Below, piece after piece: positions 56,631 to 64,000 of a DNA stretch of 64,000 nt (its first letter is position 1; each line of letters opens with the position of its first letter). Both the position numbers and the translations under genes were made by a program. The stretch comes from Trichococcus paludicola (GTDB lineage Bacteria; Bacillota; Bacilli; Lactobacillales; Aerococcaceae). The DNA is taken from NCBI RefSeq assembly GCF_003052295.1, contig NZ_QBLC01000001.1:496001-560000 (forward strand), given 5' to 3'. The notes beneath the pieces were generated by a model, which ran no database searches, had not been told where the DNA came from, and was given only the letters and a program-made list of their open reading frames with translations.

Positions 56631-57539
56631 ATGGAACTGCCGGTAAAAGCAGAAAAAAGGAAGGGTTTGTTTGGTCTCAGCCTGGCTGGAGGCGGCCTGA
56701 AGTCCTTTGCGCAGCTTGCCGTCCTTCATGATCTCGAGAAGCATCACGTCAAAATCGACGCCGTCGCAGGCACCTCGATGGGGGCGGTCGTAGCTGCTTT
56801 GGTGGCCTGCGGACTAACGGCATCCGAGATCGAGGAAACCTTATTGGAAGAGGAACGGGAATTTGCGGATCGCGGCGTTTTCAGCAGGCCTGCCTATCTG
56901 CTCTTTCAGCATGTGCGCGAACACAATAACGGCTTCGTTGAATTGCAGAGTCTGCAGCAGATGGCGTGTCAATTGTTTGAAAAAATCGGCTGCCGGATGC
57001 TTTCCGACTGCCGGTTGCCTGTCGCAATAACGACCGTCGACATCCATACAAGCGAGTTGATTGTTTTCACCAACAAACCGGAATTTTTCACGAGTCTGAC
57101 CGGAGATTGGCTCATCTACCCGGAGGATATCGAATTGGGAAAGGCCGTGGCAGCATCCTGTGCATTTCCGCTGGTCTTTTCTACTGCGGAAATCGACGGT
57201 AGACAGTTGGTTGATGGCGGGGTGATGATGAATTTGCCTATTCCTCTTTTTGATCGTTCGCTCTTCAGCGTGTTGATGTCCGTATCGATGATCTATGATG
57301 CGGTCGACCGGCAACTGGAATCGCCGTTCAATGTCGCGATCCAAAGTTTGGATATCTTGATCCGGCAGATGGATCGCCAAATGACGAAGCAGGCGGATAT
57401 CCAGGTGAACTTCCCGATAGAACCCCAGCTTGTTTTTAAAGTAGGTGCCGGTCCGGAAGTCATCGCCATCGCTAATGGGATGCTGCGGAATAATCCAATC
57501 GACTACAGAATGTTGGAAACACATCGACAGCAGGGATGA
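56631..57539 (+). CDS. Patatin-like phospholipase
   Basis: Start ATG 56631 follows AAGGAAGGGAA; the open frame back to 56610 places the RBS inside the gene. The 302-residue protein has the oxyanion segment LAGGGLKSFAQL near 20, the nucleophile GTSMGAV (Ser near 50) and the catalytic Asp of LVDGGVMMNLPI near 194, giving the Ser-Asp dyad. The family hydrolyses lipids or acyl esters. There is no signal peptide, so it is probably cytoplasmic or membrane-associated. Confidence 0.9.
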   Translation: MELPVKAEKRKGLFGLSLAGGGLKSFAQLAVLHDLEKHHVKIDAVAGTSMGAVVAALVACGLTASEIEETLLEEEREFADRGVFSRPAYLLFQHVREHNNGFVELQSLQQMACQLFEKIGCRMLSDCRLPVAITTVDIHTSELIVFTNKPEFFTSLTGDWLIYPEDIELGKAVAASCAFPLVFSTAEIDGRQLVDGGVMMNLPIPLFDRSLFSVLMSVSMIYDAVDRQLESPFNVAIQSLDILIRQMDRQMTKQADIQVNFPIEPQLVFKVGAGPEVIAIANGMLRNNPIDYRMLETHRQQG

Positions 57540-57585
57540 GGACGAAGAGGAATAAAGCTGCGCAGCCAGCCGGAAGGAGGTCCGC

Positions 57586-57614
57586 AACTCCGGCGAGCAA
57601 CGCCTAACCGGAGT
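57586..57614. repeat. Single CTCCGG-type palindrome I
   Basis: AACTCCGG and CCGGAGTT form an 8-bp stem across 13 bases in the convergent gap between the lipase and the MetE-like gene. Flanking GCCAGCCGGAAGGAGG and its rough complement near 57638-57660 may be further degenerate units. Confidence 0.65.
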
Positions 57615-57674
57615 TGAGGCGGCCTGCCTTCGACAGCCAGCTGGCGCTTCCGCCCTCCTAGACTGAATCGCACC

Positions 57675-57708
57675 AAAAAAACGCACAATCGGCTGATTGT
57701 GCGTTTTC
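57675..57708. terminator. Bidirectional terminator between the lipase and MetE-like genes
   Basis: AAAACGCACAATC pairs with GATTGTGCGTTTT around GGCT, with an A-run on the left that serves the minus strand. Confidence 0.92.
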
Positions 57709-57723
57709 GCCTACATATAATGA

Positions 57724-58824
57724 TTAGTCTTCGGGCCAAACTTCTTTGGCGATTTCCACAACGTGGCGTACTTTAGCCCATTGTTCTTCTTCCGTCAGCA
57801 AGTTGCCTTCTTCGGTGGAGGCGAATCCGCATTGCGGGCTCAACGCCAATTGATCCAAAGGAACGTATTTGCTGGCTTCTTTGATGCGGGCTTTGATTTC
57901 TTCTTTGTCTTCCAATTCAGCTGTCTTCGAAGTGACCAGGCCTAATACGATACGGCCTTTGCCTTTGAAGAAAGCAAGTGGCTCGAAGCCGCCGGAACGA
58001 TCGGTATCATACTCCAGGAAGTAACCGTCAAAGCTTGTTTGTCCAAACAATTCTTCTGCGATCGGATCATATGCGCCTTCCAATGAGTGGTGGGATTTGT
58101 AATTGCCGCGACAGACATGTGTCGTTAAGATAAGATCAGCAGGTTTTGCTTCGATGATGGCTTGAACATTCTCAGCAGCAACGCGTTTGGAAGCTTTATA
58201 CTCTTCCGAATCATTCGCAAAGTTGCAAAGGAAGCCCCAGTGCACATCGTCCAATTGCAGATAACGACAGCCCAGGTCGTAGAAAGCTTGGACAGCGTCG
58301 ATGTAGGCTTGTTGCACGTCCGCTTGGTACGCTTCAACCGAAGGATAGATCTCTTCGTTGCGGTAGCCTGGATAGAAAACTTCGTTCGGGCTAGGGATCG
58401 TGAATTTCGCCACGCCTTGGTCACCGACGATTTCGTTCAATGATTTGAAAGCAGCCAGGAAAGGGTGGTTCGGATTGAAGGAGATTTTGCCGACGTTACG
58501 GAAGGCGTACTTGCGGACTTCCACATCCCCGAAGTCATAGCCGTGTTCCGGTACATAGCCTTCAAATCCGTTCAGGTTTTCGATGAAATCGATATGCCAC
58601 CAAGAGCGACGGAATTCGCCGTCAGTGAAACCTTTCAAGCCGTTTTCCTTTTGATCTTTGACCAATTTCGTGATTTCTTTCGTTTCCACTTGGTCCAAAG
58701 CGGCTGCGTCGATTTCGCCGGCTGCAAATTTCAAGCGTGCTTCCTTCAATGGTTCTGTGCGTAAAAAGCTCCCTACCTGGTCGGCTCTGAATGGTAACGT
58801 TGTTGTCTTTTGTGCTGTTGTCAT
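57724..58824 (-). CDS. MetE C-terminal-domain methyltransferase, YxjG/YxjH type
   Basis: A 366-residue single-domain protein corresponding to the catalytic C-terminal half of cobalamin-independent methionine synthase. It has RADQVGSFLRTEPLKEAR at the N-terminus, the substrate-site LQLDDVHWGF near 190, the zinc His-x-Cys in TTHVCRGNYK near 236 and the final Cys in LSPQCGFAS near 335. Such proteins transfer methyl groups to homocysteine or related thiols to make methionine. A T-box leader controls it, consistent with methionine supply. Confidence 0.93.
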   Translation of the reverse strand: MTTAQKTTTLPFRADQVGSFLRTEPLKEARLKFAAGEIDAAALDQVETKEITKLVKDQKENGLKGFTDGEFRRSWWHIDFIENLNGFEGYVPEHGYDFGDVEVRKYAFRNVGKISFNPNHPFLAAFKSLNEIVGDQGVAKFTIPSPNEVFYPGYRNEEIYPSVEAYQADVQQAYIDAVQAFYDLGCRYLQLDDVHWGFLCNFANDSEEYKASKRVAAENVQAIIEAKPADLILTTHVCRGNYKSHHSLEGAYDPIAEELFGQTSFDGYFLEYDTDRSGGFEPLAFFKGKGRIVLGLVTSKTAELEDKEEIKARIKEASKYVPLDQLALSPQCGFASTEEGNLLTEEEQWAKVRHVVEIAKEVWPED

Positions 58825-58876
58825 GTTAGTTTCCTTCTTTCAATTTTTATTTTTTTGTCAAACGATATTGTACAGT

Positions 58877-59180
58877 AAAAAAATACGCCCCCGCACATTG
58901 CTGTGCAAGGACGTATGATTGCTCATCGTGATACCACCTTGGTTCAGGGTATGCTCGCGCATACCCCCTCAGTCAGTACGCAAGACGACCGTTCTGTCTT
59001 GTTATACTGCGGCATTGTAACGTATGCGGACGTGGTTTGCTGAGGCCCTAAGGCGTTCGCAAACCAATCACTCTAAGACCATTTTCTGGATGACTTTCCT
59101 GTCCTCTTCTCAGCTGCCGAGGTTCTCTGTGCATTTCCGTTATCCGTACTCTTCTTTTCACCGTGAGGTTGTTTGAATTT
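58877..59180 (-). promoter_or_regulatory. T-box riboswitch leader of the MetE-like gene
   Basis: On the minus strand the T-box sequence AAGGTGGTATCACG lies at 58941-58928. The terminator stem ACGTCC.../...GGGGCGT with seven T residues at 58883-58877 follows. An AG-box-like AGAGAACC and a GAAAATGG loop near 59085 precede; the latter offers an ATG specifier, which would read tRNA-Met. Uncharged tRNA should pair and stop termination. The methionine specifier fits the gene but was not proved by folding. Confidence 0.88.
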
Positions 59181-59186
59181 ATATAC

Positions 59187-59215
59187 ATAATAACAACACG
59201 ATTAGTAAGTGTCAA
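59187..59215 (-). promoter_or_regulatory. Promoter of the T-box leader
   Basis: On the minus strand TTGACA (59215-59210) and TATTAT (59192-59187) are 17 bases apart, placing transcription start near 59180. Confidence 0.82.
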
Positions 59216-59234
59216 ATTTTTTCTCATGGAAAAT

Positions 59235-60206
59235 TCATTTTTTTGTAATTATTTCTTCTGCGTACTCTTCGTAGAACATTTTTTTCGTCTGGATGAAGCG
59301 TCTGAAGTCGTTCAGCAACTGGAACAGGATGGCACGGTTTTCGAACTCCGCACGGGTGGCCGGCAACTCGCTTTCGCGGAATGATTGCAGCAATGAATCG
59401 ATGTCCTCCATCAGATAAATCCCGGTGTTCTGCTCATGCAGTTGGGCTGCAGTCAGGAAGAACAGGCCAGCCAAAATCTTATTTTCGCTTGTCGGCAGCG
59501 CGCACAAGCCGAGGTTTGTGGCCATATATTTCAGGATGGTGACCTGCTCGCTGCGCATATCGAAGTAGCGGATATTATAGGTCGATTGGTCCAGCAACTG
59601 ATTGTCGAATTCGGCATAAACGACCTGCCTGTATTTTTCCAATTGATCATCCAATTCGTCCAATAACCGGCTTTGATTGCGGTCCTCCCCCTCGCGAAGG
59701 GCGACGCTGAAACTGTGCAGCACTTCCTTCATTTGCGTCTCCACTTGTTCCCGAAGCAAAATGATCTGGCTCGCTTTGGAGGGCATATACAGATTGAATA
59801 AAATAGCCACGCCGGCGCCGATCATCATCAGGGCGAGTTCGTTCAGTAGCCAAGGAAAGCTTGTCTGCTTTTCCAGCAACAGATGCGTCACAAGCACCGA
59901 ACAAGGCGCGATGCCGGATTGAAGATTGAAACGGTAGGCCAAAGGTACGTAAAACAACAGGTAGACGCCAAATACGACGATGTGAAAGCCGAAGAGGCGG
60001 AACAGGATCGTCGCGATTGTCAATGCCAGCACCGTGGAGGCAATCCGCTGCAGTGCCGTCAGAACGGAGGATTTTTTGGTGTCCAGCACGCTGAGGATCG
60101 CGATGACCCCGGCTGCAACGGAATAATTCAACTGGAAAAATTGCGCAATCAGAATGGCGATGACTGTGGCAAAAGCGATTTTGATGGTGCGATGGTTCAA
60201 ACTCAT
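59235..60206 (-). CDS. Aromatic acid exporter family protein (FUSC-like)
   Basis: ATG 60206 lies eight bases after AAAGGAG; GTG 60215 is less likely. The 323-residue protein has about six membrane segments in the first 145 residues (ArAE/FUSC type: VAAGVIAILSVLDTKKSSVLTALQRI near 32, split by position) and a C-terminal soluble helical domain (about 150-320) rich in Glu and Gln. The family exports aromatic acids or related compounds, but most Gram-positive members are uncharacterised. The T-box promoter starts 20 bases past its stop. Confidence 0.85.
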   Translation of the reverse strand: MSLNHRTIKIAFATVIAILIAQFFQLNYSVAAGVIAILSVLDTKKSSVLTALQRIASTVLALTIATILFRLFGFHIVVFGVYLLFYVPLAYRFNLQSGIAPCSVLVTHLLLEKQTSFPWLLNELALMMIGAGVAILFNLYMPSKASQIILLREQVETQMKEVLHSFSVALREGEDRNQSRLLDELDDQLEKYRQVVYAEFDNQLLDQSTYNIRYFDMRSEQVTILKYMATNLGLCALPTSENKILAGLFFLTAAQLHEQNTGIYLMEDIDSLLQSFRESELPATRAEFENRAILFQLLNDFRRFIQTKKMFYEEYAEEIITKK

Positions 60207-60437
60207 GGGCGACACTCCTTTCCTCTAGAATAGTGGATTTTGATGCTTTTGACCAGTGTTTTCGGAAGCAGGGAAATCGGGGCTTAATTTACGCCAAAAA
60301 AGGATTTTCTAATCAAAAAAACACTATATCTCGTTTTACAGGCATGGTATGATACTAAATGTTGTTCCGCGAACTAGCGGACCGGAAGTTGGAAAAAATA
60401 CGGAAATAATCAGATAACACCAAAGGAAGGGATATGA

Positions 60438-61118
60438 TTGAGCGTGCTTGTAATGGCCGGAATGATAGGTGCTGGAAAGTCGACCTACACTGAAATGATT
60501 TCAAGAAGATTGGGGACGGAGGCCTTTTTCGAAAGCGTCGATTACAATCCAATCTTGGACAAATTTTATGATAATCCACAAAAATGGGCCTTCAGTCTTC
60601 AAATATATTTCTTGAATACGCGTTTCCGCAGCATCAAGGCTGCTTTGACCGATGACAATAATGTCTTGGATCGTTCCATTTATGAGGACGCTCTGTTTAC
60701 GCGGGTCAACCATCTGCAAGGCAACATCTCCCAAGAAGAGATGGATATCTACAACGACCTGTTGGCCAACATGATGGAAGAACTGGAAGGAATGCCCAAA
60801 AAAGCGCCGGATTTGCTGATCTATCTGGATGGTTCATTCGATACGATTTTGGATCACATCCGCAAGCGCGGTCGTGAATTTGAGCAGATTGAGGACGATG
60901 CCGAGTTATTGGCCTACTATGAATTGCTTTTCAAAAATTATGAGCAATGGTATCAGGAGTACGATCAAAGTCCAAAAATCAAAATCAACATCGATACGTA
61001 CGACATCGTCAATAACAGCGGTGACGAAGAGCAGGTCATGGCCATCATCGAAAAAGCGCTATTGGAAGTCCGCGGCGAAGAGGCCGAATTGACTTTTGTA
61101 GGAAGCAATATCGTATAA
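60438..61118 (+). CDS. Deoxynucleoside kinase (dAK/dGK type)
   Basis: A 226-residue kinase starting at TTG 60438 after AAGGAAGGG. It has the P-loop GMIGAGKST near 8, the acidic catalytic Glu of FFESVDYNP near 32, DRSIYEDALF near 77 and the lid Arg-rich KRGREFEQ near 141. It phosphorylates deoxyadenosine, deoxyguanosine or related nucleosides for salvage; lactobacilli carry similar kinases in pairs, but only one is present here. It appears monocistronic, with a terminator after it. Confidence 0.9.
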   Translation: MSVLVMAGMIGAGKSTYTEMISRRLGTEAFFESVDYNPILDKFYDNPQKWAFSLQIYFLNTRFRSIKAALTDDNNVLDRSIYEDALFTRVNHLQGNISQEEMDIYNDLLANMMEELEGMPKKAPDLLIYLDGSFDTILDHIRKRGREFEQIEDDAELLAYYELLFKNYEQWYQEYDQSPKIKINIDTYDIVNNSGDEEQVMAIIEKALLEVRGEEAELTFVGSNIV

Positions 61119-61143
61119 GTGACTGATCGTTCAGGTTGTCATC

Positions 61144-61183
61144 AAACAGCAGCAGTGCCGGTCGGTGCAGCTGCTGTTTTTTT
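61144..61183 (+). terminator. Terminator after the deoxynucleoside kinase
   Basis: AAACAGCAGC pairs with GCTGCTGTTT across a 16-base centre and ends in TTTTTT. Confidence 0.9.
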
Positions 61184-61290
61184 GGCGAGAAGGCATAAAT
61201 TTTTCGCGACGGACTGAAGTATATTCTTGGTTTATATACTATAATTAAGAAATGGATTTAAACGACAGTTGAAGAGGATGGAACCAGACG

Positions 61291-61881
61291 ATGGCGGCGG
61301 ATAGGGCAGAACAAGCAGTGAATGTGGAGCAATGGCAAGCAATCAACGAACGGGATCAGCGTTTTGATGGAGAATTCTTTTACGCGGACAGGAATACGCA
61401 ATTGTACTGCAAGCCGTCCTGTCCTTCCCGGCTTCCGAAATTCAACCATGTCTGCATTTTTATTTCAGCCGAGGCTGCCGAGGCGCATGGCTATAGACCT
61501 TGCCGCAGATGCAAACCTAACGGCCTGGCCGTTACGGATCTGGAATGGGCTGGTCAGGCCGAACGCTTTATCCACAGCCATTATCCAAATCCCTTGAGCG
61601 TGAATCGTATTGCCGAAGCCTGTCATGGACCCTCGTCGGAACTGCAGCAGATCTTCATCCGAATCTATGGCGTTTCGTTGATGGATTATTTGGATCGTGT
61701 CCGGATGGATCAAGCGCGCTATTTGCTGATTCATTCGGGACGCTTCATCAAGCAGATAGCGGAACTGGTCGGGATGTCCTCAGCGGCGGAATTTTCCCGC
61801 AAATTCAAGGAAAAGGAAGGCATGGCGCCGACCTTATACCGCCGGCGCGTGCGCAAGCGCGAAAGAGAGCAACGGTCCTGA
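61291..61881 (+). CDS. adaA: Ada-like methylphosphotriester-DNA repair protein / AraC regulator
   Basis: A 196-residue protein combining the Ada zinc-binding N-terminal domain (about 12-82) with an AraC-type helix-turn-helix region (about 95-190). Zinc ligands are Cys in YCKPSCPSR near 41 and 45 and in YRPCRRCKPN near 68 and 71; the first is the methyl acceptor. IAELVGMSSAAEFSRKFKEK near 158 is the second helix-turn-helix. It matches AdaA of B. subtilis, which senses methyl phosphotriesters and activates alkylation repair. No adaB or ogt gene is adjacent. Confidence 0.88.
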   Translation: MAADRAEQAVNVEQWQAINERDQRFDGEFFYADRNTQLYCKPSCPSRLPKFNHVCIFISAEAAEAHGYRPCRRCKPNGLAVTDLEWAGQAERFIHSHYPNPLSVNRIAEACHGPSSELQQIFIRIYGVSLMDYLDRVRMDQARYLLIHSGRFIKQIAELVGMSSAAEFSRKFKEKEGMAPTLYRRRVRKREREQRS

Positions 61882-61916
61882 CGACCTACTATAGTAAAAA
61901 CAAAATAAATTGAGAG

Positions 61917-61960
61917 CAAAACAGCAGGCTCACCGATCAGCGGTAAGTTGCTGTTTTTTG
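61917..61960 (+). terminator. Terminator after the Ada-like gene
   Basis: AAAACAGCA pairs with TGCTGTTTT across about 24 bases with an internal ACCGATCAGCGGT dyad, ending in TTTTG. Similar stem arms are used in the terminator at 61144. Confidence 0.8.
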
Positions 61961-61977
61961 TTTTTGGTTAAAATCAT

Positions 61978-62006
61978 TTGACACAAAACGTCTACAGATG
62001 TAAACT
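61978..62006 (+). promoter_or_regulatory. copY-copA promoter with cop box
   Basis: TTGACA (61978-61983) and TAAACT (62001-62006) are 17 bases apart. TACAGATGTA at 61993-62002, the TACANNTGTA cop box, lies between them, so bound CopY would block polymerase. Confidence 0.9.
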
Positions 62007-62046
62007 TACTTCAGAAGCAAGAACCAACAACGAAAGGATGAAAAAA

Positions 62047-62523
62047 ATGACCGATTCGACACAGAAGAAGATAACCGACGCTGAATGGGAAGTGATGCGG
62101 GTTGTCTGGACAAACGGGAAAGCGACCAGCCGAGAGATCATTTCGGTTTTGCAGGAAAAAATGGATTGGAAACAAGCCACCGTCAAAACGTTGATCGGAA
62201 GACTCGTCGACAAAGGTTTGTTGGCGACGGAACCAATCGGCAATAAATTCATCTACAGCGCAAACGTATCCGAACAGGAAAGCGTTGGCGGCGCTACCGA
62301 AGACCTTTTAGCGCATGTCTGCACGAAAAAAGTCGGCAGCACGATAGCCGAACTGATCGAAAGAGCGACACTGAGCCATGCTGATGTTGCCCTTTTGGAA
62401 AAAGTGATCGACGCCAAAAAACGGATGGCAGTCGACGAAGTGAAGTGCATGTGCACGCCAGGACAATGCAACTGCAAACAAACCGGTTGCGTACATAAGG
62501 AGGAATTGCCCAATGGAAAATAA
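62047..62523 (+). CDS. copY: CopY-type copper-responsive repressor
   Basis: ATG 62047 is eight bases after AAAGGA; earlier in-frame starts overlap the promoter. The 158-residue protein has a BlaI/MecI winged helix (about 10-75; AEWEVMRVVW and QATVKTLIGRLVDKGLL), a dimerisation helix region and the metal motif CMCTPGQCNC with a further Cys, the CxCx4CxC signature. Zn-CopY represses and Cu(I) releases it from the cop box. Its 3' end overlaps copA by 11 bases. Confidence 0.95.
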   Translation: MTDSTQKKITDAEWEVMRVVWTNGKATSREIISVLQEKMDWKQATVKTLIGRLVDKGLLATEPIGNKFIYSANVSEQESVGGATEDLLAHVCTKKVGSTIAELIERATLSHADVALLEKVIDAKKRMAVDEVKCMCTPGQCNCKQTGCVHKEELPNGK

Positions 62524-64000
62524 AAGTTATGATATAGAAGGCATGAGTTGTGCATCGTGCTCACAGGCCGTGGAAAAAGCGGCCGCAAAAGTTGCAGGCG
62601 TTAAGGAAGCGACCGTCAACTTGGCGACCGAGAAGCTGACGGTTGCTGTCGATGAAAGCCATTTTTCAGAAGAAATTCTGAAGAATGCCGTCGATGCAGC
62701 GGGCTACGTTATGGTGGCAAACAAAAAGGAAAAGACATTTCTGATCGAAGGCATGAGTTGTGCTTCGTGTTCCCAAACCGTGGAAAAAGTCACTAGAGCC
62801 GTCAATGGCGTCTCTGATGCATCCGTGAACTTGGCTACCGAAAAAATGGTCGTCTCTTACGATCCGACCGTTCTTCATGCGGGGGATATCGAAAAAGTCG
62901 TGGCCGAAGCCGGCTACAAGGCTATCGAAGAGAGTGCTACTATAGAAGAAAGCGACCAAAACCAAGCGAAAAAAGAAAAGCACATCAGAAATATGTGGAG
63001 ACGTTTTTGGCTCTCGGCAGTATTCACGCTTCCGCTTCTGTATCTCGCGATGGGCCACATGCTGGGCTTGCCGTTGCCGATGAGCCTCCATCCGAATATG
63101 TATCCTGTCACGTTCGCGCTCACGCAGCTTGTGCTGACGATTCCAGTGATGGTGCTGGGGACGAAATTTTTTACAGTAGGATTCAAGTCCTTGTTCAAAG
63201 GCCACCCGAATATGGACTCGCTGGTGGCATTGGGGACCAGTACTGCCTTTCTGTATAGTCTATATGGCACATTTGCGGCAATCGGAGGGAACAACGAACT
63301 TGTCATGAACTTGTACTACGAATCGGCAGCTGTCATATTGACGCTGATCACGCTCGGGAAGTACTTCGAGGCCGTTTCAAAAGGCAAGACATCGGAGGCC
63401 ATCAAAAAACTGATGGGCTTGGCTCCTAAGACAGCCCGCGTCATCCGTGATGGCAATGAGCAGGAGATTAAACTGGATGCTGTCATGGTAGGGGACATTT
63501 TGGTTGTCCGCCCAGGCGAGAAAATGGCTGTCGATGGGAAAGTGACGGAAGGCCTGACATCCGTCGATGAATCGATGCTGACAGGTGAGAGCATGCCGGT
63601 GGAGAAAAAAGCGGGTGATGTGATCATTGGCGGCAGCATCAATAAAAACGGAACGATCCAATACCGTGCCGAAAAAGTCGGGAAAGATACGGCCCTTGCG
63701 CAGATCATCAAGTTGGTGGAAGATGCCCAAGGTTCAAAAGCGCCGATCGCAAAACTGGCTGATACGATTTCGGGCTATTTTGTTCCGATCGTCATCGTGC
63801 TCGCTGTTCTGGCCGGGCTGGCTTGGTACTTCCTGGGACAAGAATCCTGGATTTTTGCACTGACCATAACGATTTCGGTATTAGTAATCGCTTGTCCTTG
63901 CGCTTTGGGCTTGGCGACACCGACCGCCATCATGGTGGGTACCGGCAAGGGTGCCGAAAACGGTGTGCTGATCAAAAGCGGGACGGCTCTGGAAGTGACC
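62513..64000 (+). CDS. copA: Copper-transporting P1B-type ATPase (partial)
   Basis: The gene starts at ATG 62513, after AGGAGGA, and runs off the right edge after 496 codons. Two N-terminal metal-binding domains each have GMSCASC (about residues 10 and 83). The membrane part follows, then the actuator TGES motif near 363 and the CPC copper-binding motif in IACPCALGLATPTA near 462. The phosphorylated DKTG and nucleotide-binding domains lie beyond the window. It exports Cu(I), induced via CopY. Confidence 0.96.
   Translation, partial: MENKSYDIEGMSCASCSQAVEKAAAKVAGVKEATVNLATEKLTVAVDESHFSEEILKNAVDAAGYVMVANKKEKTFLIEGMSCASCSQTVEKVTRAVNGVSDASVNLATEKMVVSYDPTVLHAGDIEKVVAEAGYKAIEESATIEESDQNQAKKEKHIRNMWRRFWLSAVFTLPLLYLAMGHMLGLPLPMSLHPNMYPVTFALTQLVLTIPVMVLGTKFFTVGFKSLFKGHPNMDSLVALGTSTAFLYSLYGTFAAIGGNNELVMNLYYESAAVILTLITLGKYFEAVSKGKTSEAIKKLMGLAPKTARVIRDGNEQEIKLDAVMVGDILVVRPGEKMAVDGKVTEGLTSVDESMLTGESMPVEKKAGDVIIGGSINKNGTIQYRAEKVGKDTALAQIIKLVEDAQGSKAPIAKLADTISGYFVPIVIVLAVLAGLAWYFLGQESWIFALTITISVLVIACPCALGLATPTAIMVGTGKGAENGVLIKSGTALEVT

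Overview
The window comes from a low-GC Gram-positive bacterium, most likely Lactobacillales. Within that order, separate thiolase, MvaS and MvaA genes (not the fused MvaE of enterococci), LicT/PTS sugar control, cre-like sites, a T-box and Shine-Dalgarno-rich starts suggest a Carnobacteriaceae/Trichococcus-like organism. The genus is inference; the gene families are read from the sequence. No rRNA, tRNA, CRISPR array, phage or transposase gene was seen.

Layout. 1-11.1 kb is a galactomannan-type utilisation locus: acetyl esterase (partial), GH113 mannanase, a sugar ABC importer, a YesL-like protein, GH36 alpha-galactosidase, a GH1 enzyme, a GntR/UTRA regulator and a ROK kinase. 11.2-18.2 kb holds a Nudix hydrolase with a broken copy, DegV, a nucleobase permease, a VOC protein, guanine deaminase, a pentapeptide-repeat protein and a YczE-like membrane protein. 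18.4-24.6 kb is a LicT-controlled beta-glucoside PTS operon with two RAT/terminator switches and two 6-phospho-beta-glucosidases. 24.9-31 kb carries pdxS-pdxT with a divergent MocR-type pdxR, then a class III aminotransferase and an alcohol dehydrogenase that may turn GABA into 4-hydroxybutyrate. 31-38.5 kb has an HD hydrolase, a YaiI/YqxD protein, thrC, and upper mevalonate genes (thiolase, mvaS, mvaA). 39-43 kb has feoAB plus a small Cys-rich partner and a DUF438/hemerythrin/PAS protein. 45.2-52.5 kb is a surface or envelope module of unknown role: two-component system, VTC-domain protein, DUF4956 membrane protein, Cthe_2159-like lipoprotein and a beta-lactamase-like serine hydrolase. The rest includes motAB, a patatin-like lipase, a T-box-controlled MetE-like methyltransferase, an aromatic-acid exporter-like protein, a deoxynucleoside kinase, an Ada-type protein, and copY-copA (cut by the window end).

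Two things are not explained by ordinary annotation. First, many intergenic regions carry short tandem arrays of imperfect palindromes whose centres are spaced 50-52 bp apart. The sequence differs from array to array, but the period and hairpin architecture are kept, and every array lies just past the 3' end of a gene. Second, a 250-nt structured element occurs twice in the VTC-DUF4956-Cthe_2159 operon. Each copy fills the space between one gene's stop codon and the next gene's leader, and the copies differ at only about 18 positions.
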